The notes under the pieces: model-generated
What the model was told of the DNA's origin: nothing
The model's input: only the letters and a program-made list of their open reading frames with translations
The model's database searches: none
Assembly: GCA_022800665.1 (NCBI GenBank)
Contig: JAAWQS010000007.1
Coordinates: 1 to 56,835, forward strand
Direction of reading: 5' to 3'
DNA length: 56,835 nt
Source of the DNA: Oscillospiraceae bacterium
GTDB taxonomy: Bacteria; Bacillota; Clostridia; Oscillospirales; Oscillospiraceae
Program-made: the position numbers and the translations under genes
In this document: positions 39,594-48,193 of the stretch, in pieces
How the letters are laid out: every line of letters starts with the position of its first letter
Position numbering within the stretch: position 1 is the stretch's first letter

Positions 39594-42500
39594 TCAGTTT
39601 TTCGTGGGATTGACGGTGACGGTGATCTCCTCCACCTTCTTGCCGCCTGCCGAAATCTGGAGCTTTGCCGTGGTTTTGCGGGTGACTTTCTTCGGCGTGA
39701 TCTTCAGACTGTACGTGGTGGCGGATGTCTTCTGCAGCGTCGATTCATAGGCGGGCGTCGTGGGGTTGATCGTCTTTACAACCGCCTGACCCAGCTCCGG
39801 GGATGTCGTGAGCTTCACGGTCTTGGGTGTTGTATCCCCTGCCTTGAAAGTAACGCTCGTCTTGTCTGCTGTGACTGCGCCCCTGGTTGCTCCGGCTTGG
39901 ACGGTAACATCAATTGTCTTCAGCGCGGCTCCTCCGGCTGTAGACACTGTGATGGTGGTCTTGCCAACGCCTACAGCGGTAATTTTCGCTGTTTCATTGT
40001 TGCTTCCATCCAGGTCAACAGTAACAACATTCTGGTTAGCTCCGGTCCAGGTGAACTTGTATTCATTGCTTGCCGGAACCAACGATGCAAGAATGGTAGA
40101 GCTATTGTCTGTATTGCCCGTATTGAGAGTCAACGCATAGTTGGTTCCCTTGGGGGTCAGTATCACGCCGCTGGTGCTGACCAAATTCATTTCCATAGGA
40201 GGCTTCGTGTACAGCTCAATTTCCGATTTGGAAGAACCCCACTCCGCAATGGCATAGAATCTGGTTGCATCCTCTTTGAAGGTAATAACCAAGTTGTCAT
40301 TTGCCAGCTGACCGCTGGAGTTACAGAGGTTGCCGCCTTCTATGATGATACTGCCGTTATTCTCCATATGCTCGAAGTTAAAGGTGAATATCTTCGTAGG
40401 AACGGAGGTAGTGGATGCTGTGACTGTACTGCTCTTAGGATTGATGGTTGCATTCGTCAAGATGTTCTTCTCCGTGGGGTTGCCGTCTGCGTCAAATTTA
40501 TCTTCGCCGCCTGCGGGGTAATGGCGGTGGTTGGCATCTTGCCTCCAGTAGATATCTGTATTGAAGATGATGGAGAACGAACCGCTATATGTTTGACTTG
40601 TGGGGGAAGTAGACGGCCTATCCGGGTTAGCGCTGCCGCCTGCAAAACGGTCAATTTTAGGAGCCTCCTGATCGACAATGCCGATACGTTCCGCCGCGCG
40701 GAAAGAGAAGTTATCCTGTACCGATGCATTCTCATCGCTCAGCTCATTACGAGCCATCGTGACAATCAGGTAGGTGCCGCCCGGCTTGATGTCCTTCAAC
40801 TCCAAGGTTGTAGGCGTTGTACCCTTAATCTTGAGGTTGTGTCCCTCATCAATCGGCTCCATATCCGGTGCATACTCACCGCTGGTACTGCCGTTAAGAA
40901 TCATGTTATATACATGGCGCTTAGCGTCTGCACTGGCATAGATGTCAAACACAGTGTAGTCTTTCATTCTTACGTCTGGCACACCGTCCTTTGTAGGCAC
41001 GTTGTCAACGCCGGGATTGCTTACCTGTGCAATATCGAAAGGCGTTGTCAAAGCCTGAAGGATGGTATAGTCCGTATAAGGCGCAGGAATATTCAATTCG
41101 TTGTGGTTGCCAGCATCATTCAATTTTGCTTGCAGTATCGGGACATTCCCAGGAATGCCAGCCTCTACTGCGTTGAACACGCGGTAGTCCATCAAACTGT
41201 TTACATCCGTCTCCGTCCGGGCATCGCCGCCAGATATAGGGGACAAATCCGTGATTTTCGGGGGCCGGATGGGCTCGGTGGTGAACTGATACACATAGAC
41301 GCGGGAAATTTCCTGCGCCGTACCCTTCAGCACAAAGTAAACATAATAGGTGGTGTTGGGCTCCAGGTCCTTTACCACGGGCGTAGACAGTGCGCCGCCG
41401 GGGTTTTCGATGTGGTCGGTAGCCACAGCCACCATAGCGTCAGACCAGCCCTGGGGGTTAAAGATATACTGGTTCAGCGGGTTGGTGATATCGTACGGCT
41501 CCGCGTTGACGCTCTGGGCCGGGGTCATACCGGCAAACTGTTTATCCTCCGGACCATTGCGGGGCACCTTGGGTTCCCCTGCCGCCGGGTTCAGAGAGAC
41601 CTCGTGGTCGGTATCGCCAGCGATGGTCGTATTCTGATACGTGGTGGTAATCGCCGGATGCTTGTTGGAGGGACTGATCTCCGCCTTACCAACCGCATAG
41701 TAAATGGTACCCTTCCGGTCCAGAGCGAGGCTCATGGTGACGGAATCGGAGGTGGTGGCAAAGGAGGGGGAATTGGTGGCGAATACGGGCAGGCGGGTAT
41801 CGGTAAAGAGCTGGAAGATATCAAAGTAGAAGTGTCCCTCCGCGTCCTTACCCACCGACTGTACGCCGCCGGCGGTGATGGGAATGTTCTGGAAATCAGG
41901 CCAGGTGGTCTTCCAGTTCAGGCCCTGGCTGAGGGTGTGCAGACGGCTGGACCAGCCCGCCGCAACCTGCACCTTCATGTTCACTTTCCCGGTCCAGGTG
42001 GCACGGGCGGAGGAACCCTTGATACTGCGCAGGGAGATGGCAAACTCATAGCGCAGGTTCTCGCTCATGTTCTTCAGGGCGGGGAACTCGGAGTTGCCCA
42101 GGCGGTTGAAGTGTCCGTTGACCGTCTTGCCCTCCCACTCGGCGGTGGAGTCCACGTTCAGGTCGCCGCTGTAGCCCAGATACACCCAGCCGTTGTCGTC
42201 CGCGGCCTCGTAGCCGGGGCGGGTCTTGAGCCGGTTGGCTGCGGGCACGGTATCGTCATCACCGGCGGCTCTTGCGGCGGGGGTGGTGGTATCCTTGTCT
42301 ACCGGGTTGCCATTCTTATCCAGAATGCGGTAGTACAGGTCATAGGTGCAGGTGGTGTCCGTCCAAATGAGGATATCATAGCTGATGTTATCCTCCACGG
42401 TCTTGGTGGCGCGGGGCGTCACCTGGAAGTGCATGTCAACGGTAGCCGGGGTAGCGTCCTCTGTGGGGTCGGCATGGGACGGGTCCAGAATGCCCACATA

Positions 42501-45500
42501 CTGGGTGTTGGCCACAGGCAGGGCGTCGCTCTTCTTCGGCTTGTCGTTGGCATTGGCTACGGCGCGGCGTTCATAGGGTTCGCCGTTGCGCACGCCGGGG
42601 TCGCTGAGGAACACGTCCGCAAACACGGTGGTGAACTTCGGCACATTGTGGCCCAGGGCCACGGAGGCGGCGTTGTAGTCCACGGTGCTGGGGGCCAGGG
42701 GGTTCTGTGCTGTGGAGGTGTCGGTCAGGTCGTGGATGGTGAAGTAATAGGTCGCGCCGCTGTCCAGATTCAAACCGGACTCAGGGAATGTGACCAGCAT
42801 CTTGCCGTCCCGCATCTCCACTTTGACCTGCTCGTAGTCGATGACCCAGTTGGCGTTTTCCGTGTGCTCCGGCTGGCCCGGTAGCACGCTGTACCGGTGC
42901 GTCACCTCCACGTTCTGGCCGGTGCTGGAGTCCTCCCTCCAGAGGGTGATGCTCCCCCGGACAGAAGTGACCAGCCGCGCCAGGGCATCGGCCTTGTTGG
43001 TTGCGCCCTGGGCCTCGTCATAGGCTTTGTACAGCTCCAGGAGGCCCTCGCCGCCGTTCTCGCCGCTGTAGCGGACGTTCTCGGTGAACTCCAGGATGAT
43101 GTCCGTGGCGGGCATGGGGTTCTTGGTCTCGTCGGTGCCGTCGTACTTGCTGAAATACTGGCGGATCTTCGGTCCGCTTTCATCCAGCGTGTTGATGACG
43201 ACTTTCTGCACCATGACGGAGAAGTTCCCCGCCTTGTCCTGGGCCACATAGTAGAGGTCATAGGCAGTCTCTTTATCCAGGCCGGAGACGTTGATGGTAC
43301 CGTCCTTGCCCTCGCTGGCGGACACCTTGCCGGACTTAAAGGCGTTGGCGCCGCTCTGCACCTGGAGTTTGGCCCAGTCGTCGCTGAGGTTGATGGTGTC
43401 CTTACCCGGCTGCTTCTTGGGGTACTCGGTACCCGCAGGCACCACGGCCCAGAAAACGGTTCCGTCCTCGCTGAGGCGGAAGTTCAGGCCCACGCTGGTG
43501 GCCTGCACCTTGTTGGGGGTGGGGGGAATGATAAAGAAGGGGGGCGTCTCGTCCTTGGTGGTGAACTTCAGGGACGTGACCTTGCTGGAGTTGGCGCCGT
43601 CGGCGTCCACCAGCCAGAGGTAAAGAACATACTCCTTCTGCTCCTCCAGGGTCACGTCGTCCACGCGGAAGACGGACTCGGTGTTCTTGGTCACTGGCGC
43701 CATGCCGTAACCCAGCGCGCCGGTAATCGCGCCGCTCTTGAACTCAGCCTCTGTGGGAGCCTTCGCGCCGCTGGGCATGAGGGCGTAATAGAGGTTGCAG
43801 GTCTTGGTGGGCATGACCACCACCTGACAGCCGGTCTTGGCGGAGGTGGAGGACATATAGGGGTAGCCCTGACAGAAAGCGGGCTTGGTGTTGTCCGGCG
43901 TGCTGAAGGAGATGACCTTGACCGTGCTCTGCACGCCCCGCTCATCCACCATAACAGCAGACAGGTAGAAGCTGCCGCCCGGCGTCAGGCCCTTGACAGC
44001 GGAGCGCACTTCCTCGTCCGCCTCCGGCACAGCCACGCTGCCGTGGGCAACGGAGATACCGCCGTAAACAGGGGGCTTGATGAGGTCGTCCACACCCACG
44101 GAGCCGGAGGAGATGGGACTGATGGCCCAGTAGATGGTTCCCTTCTTGTTGGCGGCAAAGACTGCGGTGATGGTGGTGGGAGCGATGTCCTCCGCCGCGG
44201 GGTAGCCGGAGAGAATCTGCGGCTCGCGGTTGGACGCCTCGCCGGCGGCGTTGTCCATCTCCTCGCCGTTGATCTCCGCGATGATGCCGGGACGGATATA
44301 GATTTCTTCGGGCAGAATCGTGACCTCGCAGTCCGGCGCGTTGACGTTGAGGTGTTTGATATCGCCCTCGCCGTCCACCAGGGTGGCGGTGTCCAGATTC
44401 AGCTCCTTGACCTCCGCGTTGCGGTCGATGGTCACGTGGGAGTCCACCGCCGCTTCGTCGATGGTCAGCACGCCCACCGTGCCTTTTGCCACATGGACAA
44501 AGGATTCGGGGGTCTTGTTGACCACGCTCTCAATGCGTCCGGCCAGGGTGAGGGAGGGCGGCCCGGCGTCCTCGTCCTCTTCGTCCATGGGGTGGGCCTC
44601 CAGGGTGATGCCGTGGAGCCCCAGGCCGTCGGGGGTGTTGTCCTCGATGTAGGCGGAGGTGCGCACGGTGGTCCTGCCGATCTCCGTGATGCCGTCGGCC
44701 TGGACGGAGACGGTCTTGCCCTGGAGGTTGTCAATGAGCAGCTCGTCGGCGGTGACGTTGCGCAGGATGATGCTGGCCTGACCGCTCTCCGCTTCGCCGG
44801 TGCCGCTGCAGATGACCCGGCCCAGCACGGTGACGTTCTCCAGTTTGATGTCGCCCAGCCCCACGCCGCCGGTGATGTACAGATCGCCGCTGACGACGGT
44901 GTCCCGGAGGGTGACGCCGGGGGAGGTGATGGTGACGTTGCCGAACACGCCGCCCAGGGAGTAGTCGCCCGGCTCCTGGAGGGGCGTGCCGACAATACGG
45001 GTGAGCATGGCGGCCATTTCGCCCCAGGTCACGGAACGCTGGGGACGGAAGGTGCCGTCGTCATAGCCGCCCACCAGATAGTGTTCCAGGGAGGACTTGA
45101 TGACGCCCTTGCTCCAGAAGCTGATGTCTCTGGCATCGGTGAAGTCCAGGATTTCTCCGGCGGACTCCTGCATCATCATGTTCCGCCCCAGGATGGTGGC
45201 GGCGGTTTCACGGGTGAGGGTATCGTTAGGGGAGGCGGTTGTCTCGCTGGTCCCCTTGATGTACTTGTTGGTGTAGGCAATTTCCACATCGTCGTAAAAC
45301 CAGTCGGACTCCTTGATATCCTCAAAGGGGGTAGGTCCCTGGTCGGAGTAGCCGTAGGCCCGGTTGGTAATTGCCATAAAATCGGCCCGCGTCAGCTGTT
45401 TGTCCGGCTGAGAGACTTGATCGGGACGGACAAAGTCCCATTCAATCAGCTGGCTGAGGTAGGCGTCCGACCAGTGGGCCGACCCGCCGCCGCCCAGATC

Positions 45501-45599
45501 CAGCCCTGGGACGAAGCCCAGCAGCAACGCCAGCGCCAGGAGCAGGGCCATGGCCCTGGTTCTCCCGCGCCGGCTGGCGGAGGGATGAGTTTGGTGCAT
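39594..45599 (-). CDS. giant SLH surface protein (2001 residues)
   Basis: A signal peptide (AMALLLALALLLGFVPGL) is followed by N-terminal SLH repeats at ~40-210 (AHWSDAYLSQLIEWDFV, RADFMAITNRAYGYSD, ..GTFRPQRSVTWGEMAAML). Next comes a beta-solenoid-like run of short valine-rich turns (~215-440; VTITSPGVTLRDTVVSGDLY). Repeated Ig/fibronectin-like modules carry the phrase GTIYWAI/GTVFWAVVPAG/GTIYYAVGKA. The C-terminal Ig-like domains (~1750-2000) are rich in T and K and end KKVEEITVTVNPTKN. GAAAGGAG lies 6 bp before the ATG. It is probably a main cell-surface or S-layer protein, anchored at the N terminus, whereas its neighbour is anchored at the C terminus. Confidence 0.88.
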   Translation of the reverse strand: MHQTHPSASRRGRTRAMALLLALALLLGFVPGLDLGGGGSAHWSDAYLSQLIEWDFVRPDQVSQPDKQLTRADFMAITNRAYGYSDQGPTPFEDIKESDWFYDDVEIAYTNKYIKGTSETTASPNDTLTRETAATILGRNMMMQESAGEILDFTDARDISFWSKGVIKSSLEHYLVGGYDDGTFRPQRSVTWGEMAAMLTRIVGTPLQEPGDYSLGGVFGNVTITSPGVTLRDTVVSGDLYITGGVGLGDIKLENVTVLGRVICSGTGEAESGQASIILRNVTADELLIDNLQGKTVSVQADGITEIGRTTVRTSAYIEDNTPDGLGLHGITLEAHPMDEEDEDAGPPSLTLAGRIESVVNKTPESFVHVAKGTVGVLTIDEAAVDSHVTIDRNAEVKELNLDTATLVDGEGDIKHLNVNAPDCEVTILPEEIYIRPGIIAEINGEEMDNAAGEASNREPQILSGYPAAEDIAPTTITAVFAANKKGTIYWAISPISSGSVGVDDLIKPPVYGGISVAHGSVAVPEADEEVRSAVKGLTPGGSFYLSAVMVDERGVQSTVKVISFSTPDNTKPAFCQGYPYMSSTSAKTGCQVVVMPTKTCNLYYALMPSGAKAPTEAEFKSGAITGALGYGMAPVTKNTESVFRVDDVTLEEQKEYVLYLWLVDADGANSSKVTSLKFTTKDETPPFFIIPPTPNKVQATSVGLNFRLSEDGTVFWAVVPAGTEYPKKQPGKDTINLSDDWAKLQVQSGANAFKSGKVSASEGKDGTINVSGLDKETAYDLYYVAQDKAGNFSVMVQKVVINTLDESGPKIRQYFSKYDGTDETKNPMPATDIILEFTENVRYSGENGGEGLLELYKAYDEAQGATNKADALARLVTSVRGSITLWREDSSTGQNVEVTHRYSVLPGQPEHTENANWVIDYEQVKVEMRDGKMLVTFPESGLNLDSGATYYFTIHDLTDTSTAQNPLAPSTVDYNAASVALGHNVPKFTTVFADVFLSDPGVRNGEPYERRAVANANDKPKKSDALPVANTQYVGILDPSHADPTEDATPATVDMHFQVTPRATKTVEDNISYDILIWTDTTCTYDLYYRILDKNGNPVDKDTTTPAARAAGDDDTVPAANRLKTRPGYEAADDNGWVYLGYSGDLNVDSTAEWEGKTVNGHFNRLGNSEFPALKNMSENLRYEFAISLRSIKGSSARATWTGKVNMKVQVAAGWSSRLHTLSQGLNWKTTWPDFQNIPITAGGVQSVGKDAEGHFYFDIFQLFTDTRLPVFATNSPSFATTSDSVTMSLALDRKGTIYYAVGKAEISPSNKHPAITTTYQNTTIAGDTDHEVSLNPAAGEPKVPRNGPEDKQFAGMTPAQSVNAEPYDITNPLNQYIFNPQGWSDAMVAVATDHIENPGGALSTPVVKDLEPNTTYYVYFVLKGTAQEISRVYVYQFTTEPIRPPKITDLSPISGGDARTETDVNSLMDYRVFNAVEAGIPGNVPILQAKLNDAGNHNELNIPAPYTDYTILQALTTPFDIAQVSNPGVDNVPTKDGVPDVRMKDYTVFDIYASADAKRHVYNMILNGSTSGEYAPDMEPIDEGHNLKIKGTTPTTLELKDIKPGGTYLIVTMARNELSDENASVQDNFSFRAAERIGIVDQEAPKIDRFAGGSANPDRPSTSPTSQTYSGSFSIIFNTDIYWRQDANHRHYPAGGEDKFDADGNPTEKNILTNATINPKSSTVTASTTSVPTKIFTFNFEHMENNGSIIIEGGNLCNSSGQLANDNLVITFKEDATRFYAIAEWGSSKSEIELYTKPPMEMNLVSTSGVILTPKGTNYALTLNTGNTDNSSTILASLVPASNEYKFTWTGANQNVVTVDLDGSNNETAKITAVGVGKTTITVSTAGGAALKTIDVTVQAGATRGAVTADKTSVTFKAGDTTPKTVKLTTSPELGQAVVKTINPTTPAYESTLQKTSATTYSLKITPKKVTRKTTAKLQISAGGKKVEEITVTVNPTKN

Positions 45600-45685
45600 A
45601 AGAATCTCCTTTCTTTCCGTTGGATGCGGGGGATATCTTCAAAGCAGAGCCGTCCGGCCCTGCGATAAAGCAAACAGTTCAAACG

Positions 45686-46270
45686 TCAATGCTGATAGAA
45701 CGCCCGGACCTGGATGGCAAAGACCGCCTTTCGGATGGCGATATCCTGGTCCAGAATCAAGTCCACGAACCGGGCGGCGTACAGTGGCACGGGGTCGTCG
45801 GACGGCAGTGTGCGCAACACCCGGAAGTGCAGCAGCAGCGGCTCGTCCGTCACCGGCAGCACCAGCTCCGCCACCTCGCCGGGGGCAAGGGGCTGCATGG
45901 TGTGGAAAGCCACGCCGCCGCAGCTGAGGTCGTAGCCCTGTACGGCGCGGGCGCCCCGCCACTGTCCGGTGACAGGGAGGATAATGCTCTTGAAGTTCGT
46001 GCGGACCCGCAGGTTTTCACGCGCCTCGGCTCCCAGCTCCGCCGTGGGCTGCACCACGATATGACAGCCCCGCCGCCGCTTCACCATGCCCCTGCGGGCA
46101 GGCAGGCGGTCGTCCAGCCCGATGAGCTGGACCTCCCCCTCTACGGTCAGTTCCTCCCCGTCCTCCAGCAGCAGGCGCACCTGGAGCATGTCGGCGGTGG
46201 GGCTGGACTCCAGTACCGCCTGGCAGAGGGGACGGTCCCGGCTGTCCAGCACAAGATAAAGACGTTCCAT
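45686..46270 (-). CDS. PilZ-domain c-di-GMP receptor (YcgR-like flagellar brake)
   Basis: This 194-residue protein has an N-terminal YcgR-type domain (~1-85) and a C-terminal PilZ domain (~88-190). The PilZ domain has RENLR (RxxxR) and DLSCGG (DxSxxG), the c-di-GMP contact motifs, at normal spacing. YcgR/DgrA proteins slow the flagellar motor when c-di-GMP rises. The ATG at 46270 overlaps the stop of the upstream gene (TGATG) and has AAGGAGG about 8 bp away; a GTG codon just upstream is less likely. It shares an operon with FlhB-like and FliK-like genes. Confidence 0.85.
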   Translation of the reverse strand: MERLYLVLDSRDRPLCQAVLESSPTADMLQVRLLLEDGEELTVEGEVQLIGLDDRLPARRGMVKRRRGCHIVVQPTAELGAEARENLRVRTNFKSIILPVTGQWRGARAVQGYDLSCGGVAFHTMQPLAPGEVAELVLPVTDEPLLLHFRVLRTLPSDDPVPLYAARFVDLILDQDIAIRKAVFAIQVRAFYQH

Positions 46271-46608
46271 CACCGCGCCTCCTTCTGCTTGGCCGCGGCT
46301 GCCGCCGCCTGGTCCCGGAGGGCCTGCCGCTGGCGGCGGGCTTTGTCCGGGTCGCTGGGGTCAAAATTGAGGAAATAGACATAAATTTCCACGATGGCCC
46401 GGTACAGGGAATCGGGAATCTCCTGCCCCAGAGCCAGCTGGCTGAGCATAGTGGCAAGGGAGTTGTCCTCATAGATCGGCACGCCGCTCTCCGAGGCCAC
46501 CTCCACAATTTTTTCGGCCAGATAGCCCATGCCGGAGGCCACCACCACCGGCGCGCCGCTGCTGCCCTCGTACCGCAGGGCCACTGCGGACCGGTCACGC
46601 CTTGACAT
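46270..46608 (-). CDS. FlhB C-terminal-domain homologue (YlqH-type, export-switch family)
   Basis: This 112-residue protein matches only the cytoplasmic C-terminal domain of FlhB/YscU: AVALRYEGSSGAPVVVASGMGYLAEKI, then ESGVPIYEDNSLATML and EIPDSLYRAIVEIYVYF. The membrane part and the autocleavage NPTH loop are absent (GAP replaces it). In Bacillus the equivalent ylqH stands beside ylqG, and the same pairing is seen here. ATG 46608 with AGGAGG 11 bp upstream is used; GTG 46617 is too close to it. It may replace the cleaved FlhB domain in the switch of export specificity. Confidence 0.85.
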   Translation of the reverse strand: MSRRDRSAVALRYEGSSGAPVVVASGMGYLAEKIVEVASESGVPIYEDNSLATMLSQLALGQEIPDSLYRAIVEIYVYFLNFDPSDPDKARRQRQALRDQAAAAAAKQKEAR

Positions 46609-48040
46609 CGACGCCACTCCCTCCTCTGAAAATTTGCGGGAAAACGCTGGAAATCGGCAGGGGCTGCTGCATGGGCTGTACCTGCACGAAATTGGCCTGA
46701 AGGCCGTTGTCCTTGAGAATCTGGGTCAGATTGCCGCCCACCAGTTCGGAAAAGGGGGCCACGGTTTCAGGGCAGAACACCTGCACGTCCACGGCGTCCC
46801 GCTGGCAGGTGAGGACCATGTCAAAAAAGCCCAGCTCCTGGATATCAATTTTGAAGAGGAAACGGATGACATTGTCCCGTCCGCCCTTGCCCTGCTTCAT
46901 ATTCTCCTCTGCGTCCGGGTCCACCCACACCTCGCTGAACATCATCCGTCCGTCCCACAGCAGGGGGAGGATCATGTGGTTGAGGGGCATGAACACGCTC
47001 TCGTTGACCAGGAAGGCGGAGATGATGTTGCGGAAGGACTCCTGGGCCTCGGTCCCCGCGCCGCCCCGGATGGCCCGCTGGGCGGTCCGGGCCAGCTGCT
47101 CGGCAAAGTTGTCGTTTTCCGCCGCCTTCAGGAAGCCGCCGCTGTCGATGAGCTTCATCAGGGCCTCGTCGCTGAGATTGCCCAGCCGCTCCCGGAGGGC
47201 GCTGTGGGCGCTGAGCTGGTGGAAGGACTGGAGCAGACCGTCCCGCGAGCCGTTCTCGAACCGGGCTACGTCCAGGGCCAGCATGGAGATGAGCATCCGG
47301 GACAGGCCCATGTCGTTGGTCCGGGAGGTGTAGTTGGAGAGGAAGGGCAGAATGGTCCCCTGGAGCATCTTCAGCGCGCTCTGCCGGTCGCCCTTCATGA
47401 GCATGGCCTCCAGGTCCGACACCATGGGCAGAAGCCGGTTGCCGAAGCTGGCGGGGATGGAGCGGGTGAGCTGGGTGAGGTTGCGCAGGAGGCTGCCCTG
47501 GATATGCTGGCTGGAGGTGTAGTCGTTATACCGCTTGAGAAATTGCAGGATGCTGCTGCGCAGAACCTCGGAGGTACTGCCCCCGAACGCCTCCCGCAGA
47601 ATGTTGAAGAGGGGGCCGGAGAAGCGGTTCCCCGCCTCCAGCTGCCCTTTGAAGAAGCCGGTCAGCGCCTTTTCGTCCATCTCCAGCATCCGCATGAGGG
47701 TGCCCATATCCGCGGCAATGCCCTCCCCCATGCCGGAGCTGACCACGGTACCCTGGAGAATGCGGAAAATCTCCGTCATCGTCCGCATCATATCCGGGTT
47801 CTCGTGCATCCGCATGAGGAAGGTCTGATAGTTGGAGTCGTAGCGCAGGGCGCCTTCCGCGCCGCCGCCGGCCTGCTGCCCGCTGTCCTGCTGCTCCGAC
47901 CGGTTGTCCGGCTTGCTGACCCGGTTGGGGTCAGGCGGATTCTGTATCTGCGTATTATTGGGTGAAACCGGCAAATTCCGGTTGACAGTCTGGCTGTCCG
48001 TACCGGGGACCGGGTTGGTCACGCCGAGCAAATCTGGCAT
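46595..48040 (-). CDS. FliK-C-like / YlqG-type protein
   Basis: This 481-residue cytoplasmic protein has a disordered Pro/Asn/Gln-rich N terminus (~1-60) and a long helical middle region. The C-terminal domain (~360-470) resembles the FliK hook-length-control C-terminal fold (MILPLLWDGRMMFSEVWVDPD, LGFFDMVLTCQRDAVDVQVF). The start is ATG 48040 with GGAG 9 bp upstream rather than the TTG at 48058. It overlaps the FlhB-like gene by 14 bp, so the pair is probably co-translated. FliK-C and FlhB-C proteins physically interact in flagellar export. Low sequence similarity makes the call moderate. Confidence 0.6.
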   Translation of the reverse strand: MPDLLGVTNPVPGTDSQTVNRNLPVSPNNTQIQNPPDPNRVSKPDNRSEQQDSGQQAGGGAEGALRYDSNYQTFLMRMHENPDMMRTMTEIFRILQGTVVSSGMGEGIAADMGTLMRMLEMDEKALTGFFKGQLEAGNRFSGPLFNILREAFGGSTSEVLRSSILQFLKRYNDYTSSQHIQGSLLRNLTQLTRSIPASFGNRLLPMVSDLEAMLMKGDRQSALKMLQGTILPFLSNYTSRTNDMGLSRMLISMLALDVARFENGSRDGLLQSFHQLSAHSALRERLGNLSDEALMKLIDSGGFLKAAENDNFAEQLARTAQRAIRGGAGTEAQESFRNIISAFLVNESVFMPLNHMILPLLWDGRMMFSEVWVDPDAEENMKQGKGGRDNVIRFLFKIDIQELGFFDMVLTCQRDAVDVQVFCPETVAPFSELVGGNLTQILKDNGLQANFVQVQPMQQPLPISSVFPQIFRGGSGVDVKA

Positions 48041-48077
48041 AGGCGATACTCCATTCAATAAAAGTTTCTTGATGTCT

Positions 48078-48104
48078 TAATTTTTTATCAGGTCCTGCCG
48101 ATAT
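48078..48104 (+). promoter_or_regulatory. sigma-D (sigma-28) promoter of the chemotaxis operon
   Basis: TAAT (48078-48081), a 15-bp spacer and GCCGATAT (48097-48104) match the flagellar/chemotaxis sigma-D consensus TAAA-N15-GCCGATAT, 90 bp before the cheA ATG. Confidence 0.75.
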
Positions 48105-48193
48105 CCAGTATGATGAAGTCAGCGCGGGGGTTACTCTGCCCTTTTTGGACCGCCCCGCGTCAAACCAAAATTTTGCAAACGAGGTGGCGTTTT

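Noticed and set aside
39330-42884. 1184-codon plus-strand open frame opposite the SLH proteins
   Set aside because: It spans the gap and signal peptides of two well-supported minus-strand genes and shows no domain.
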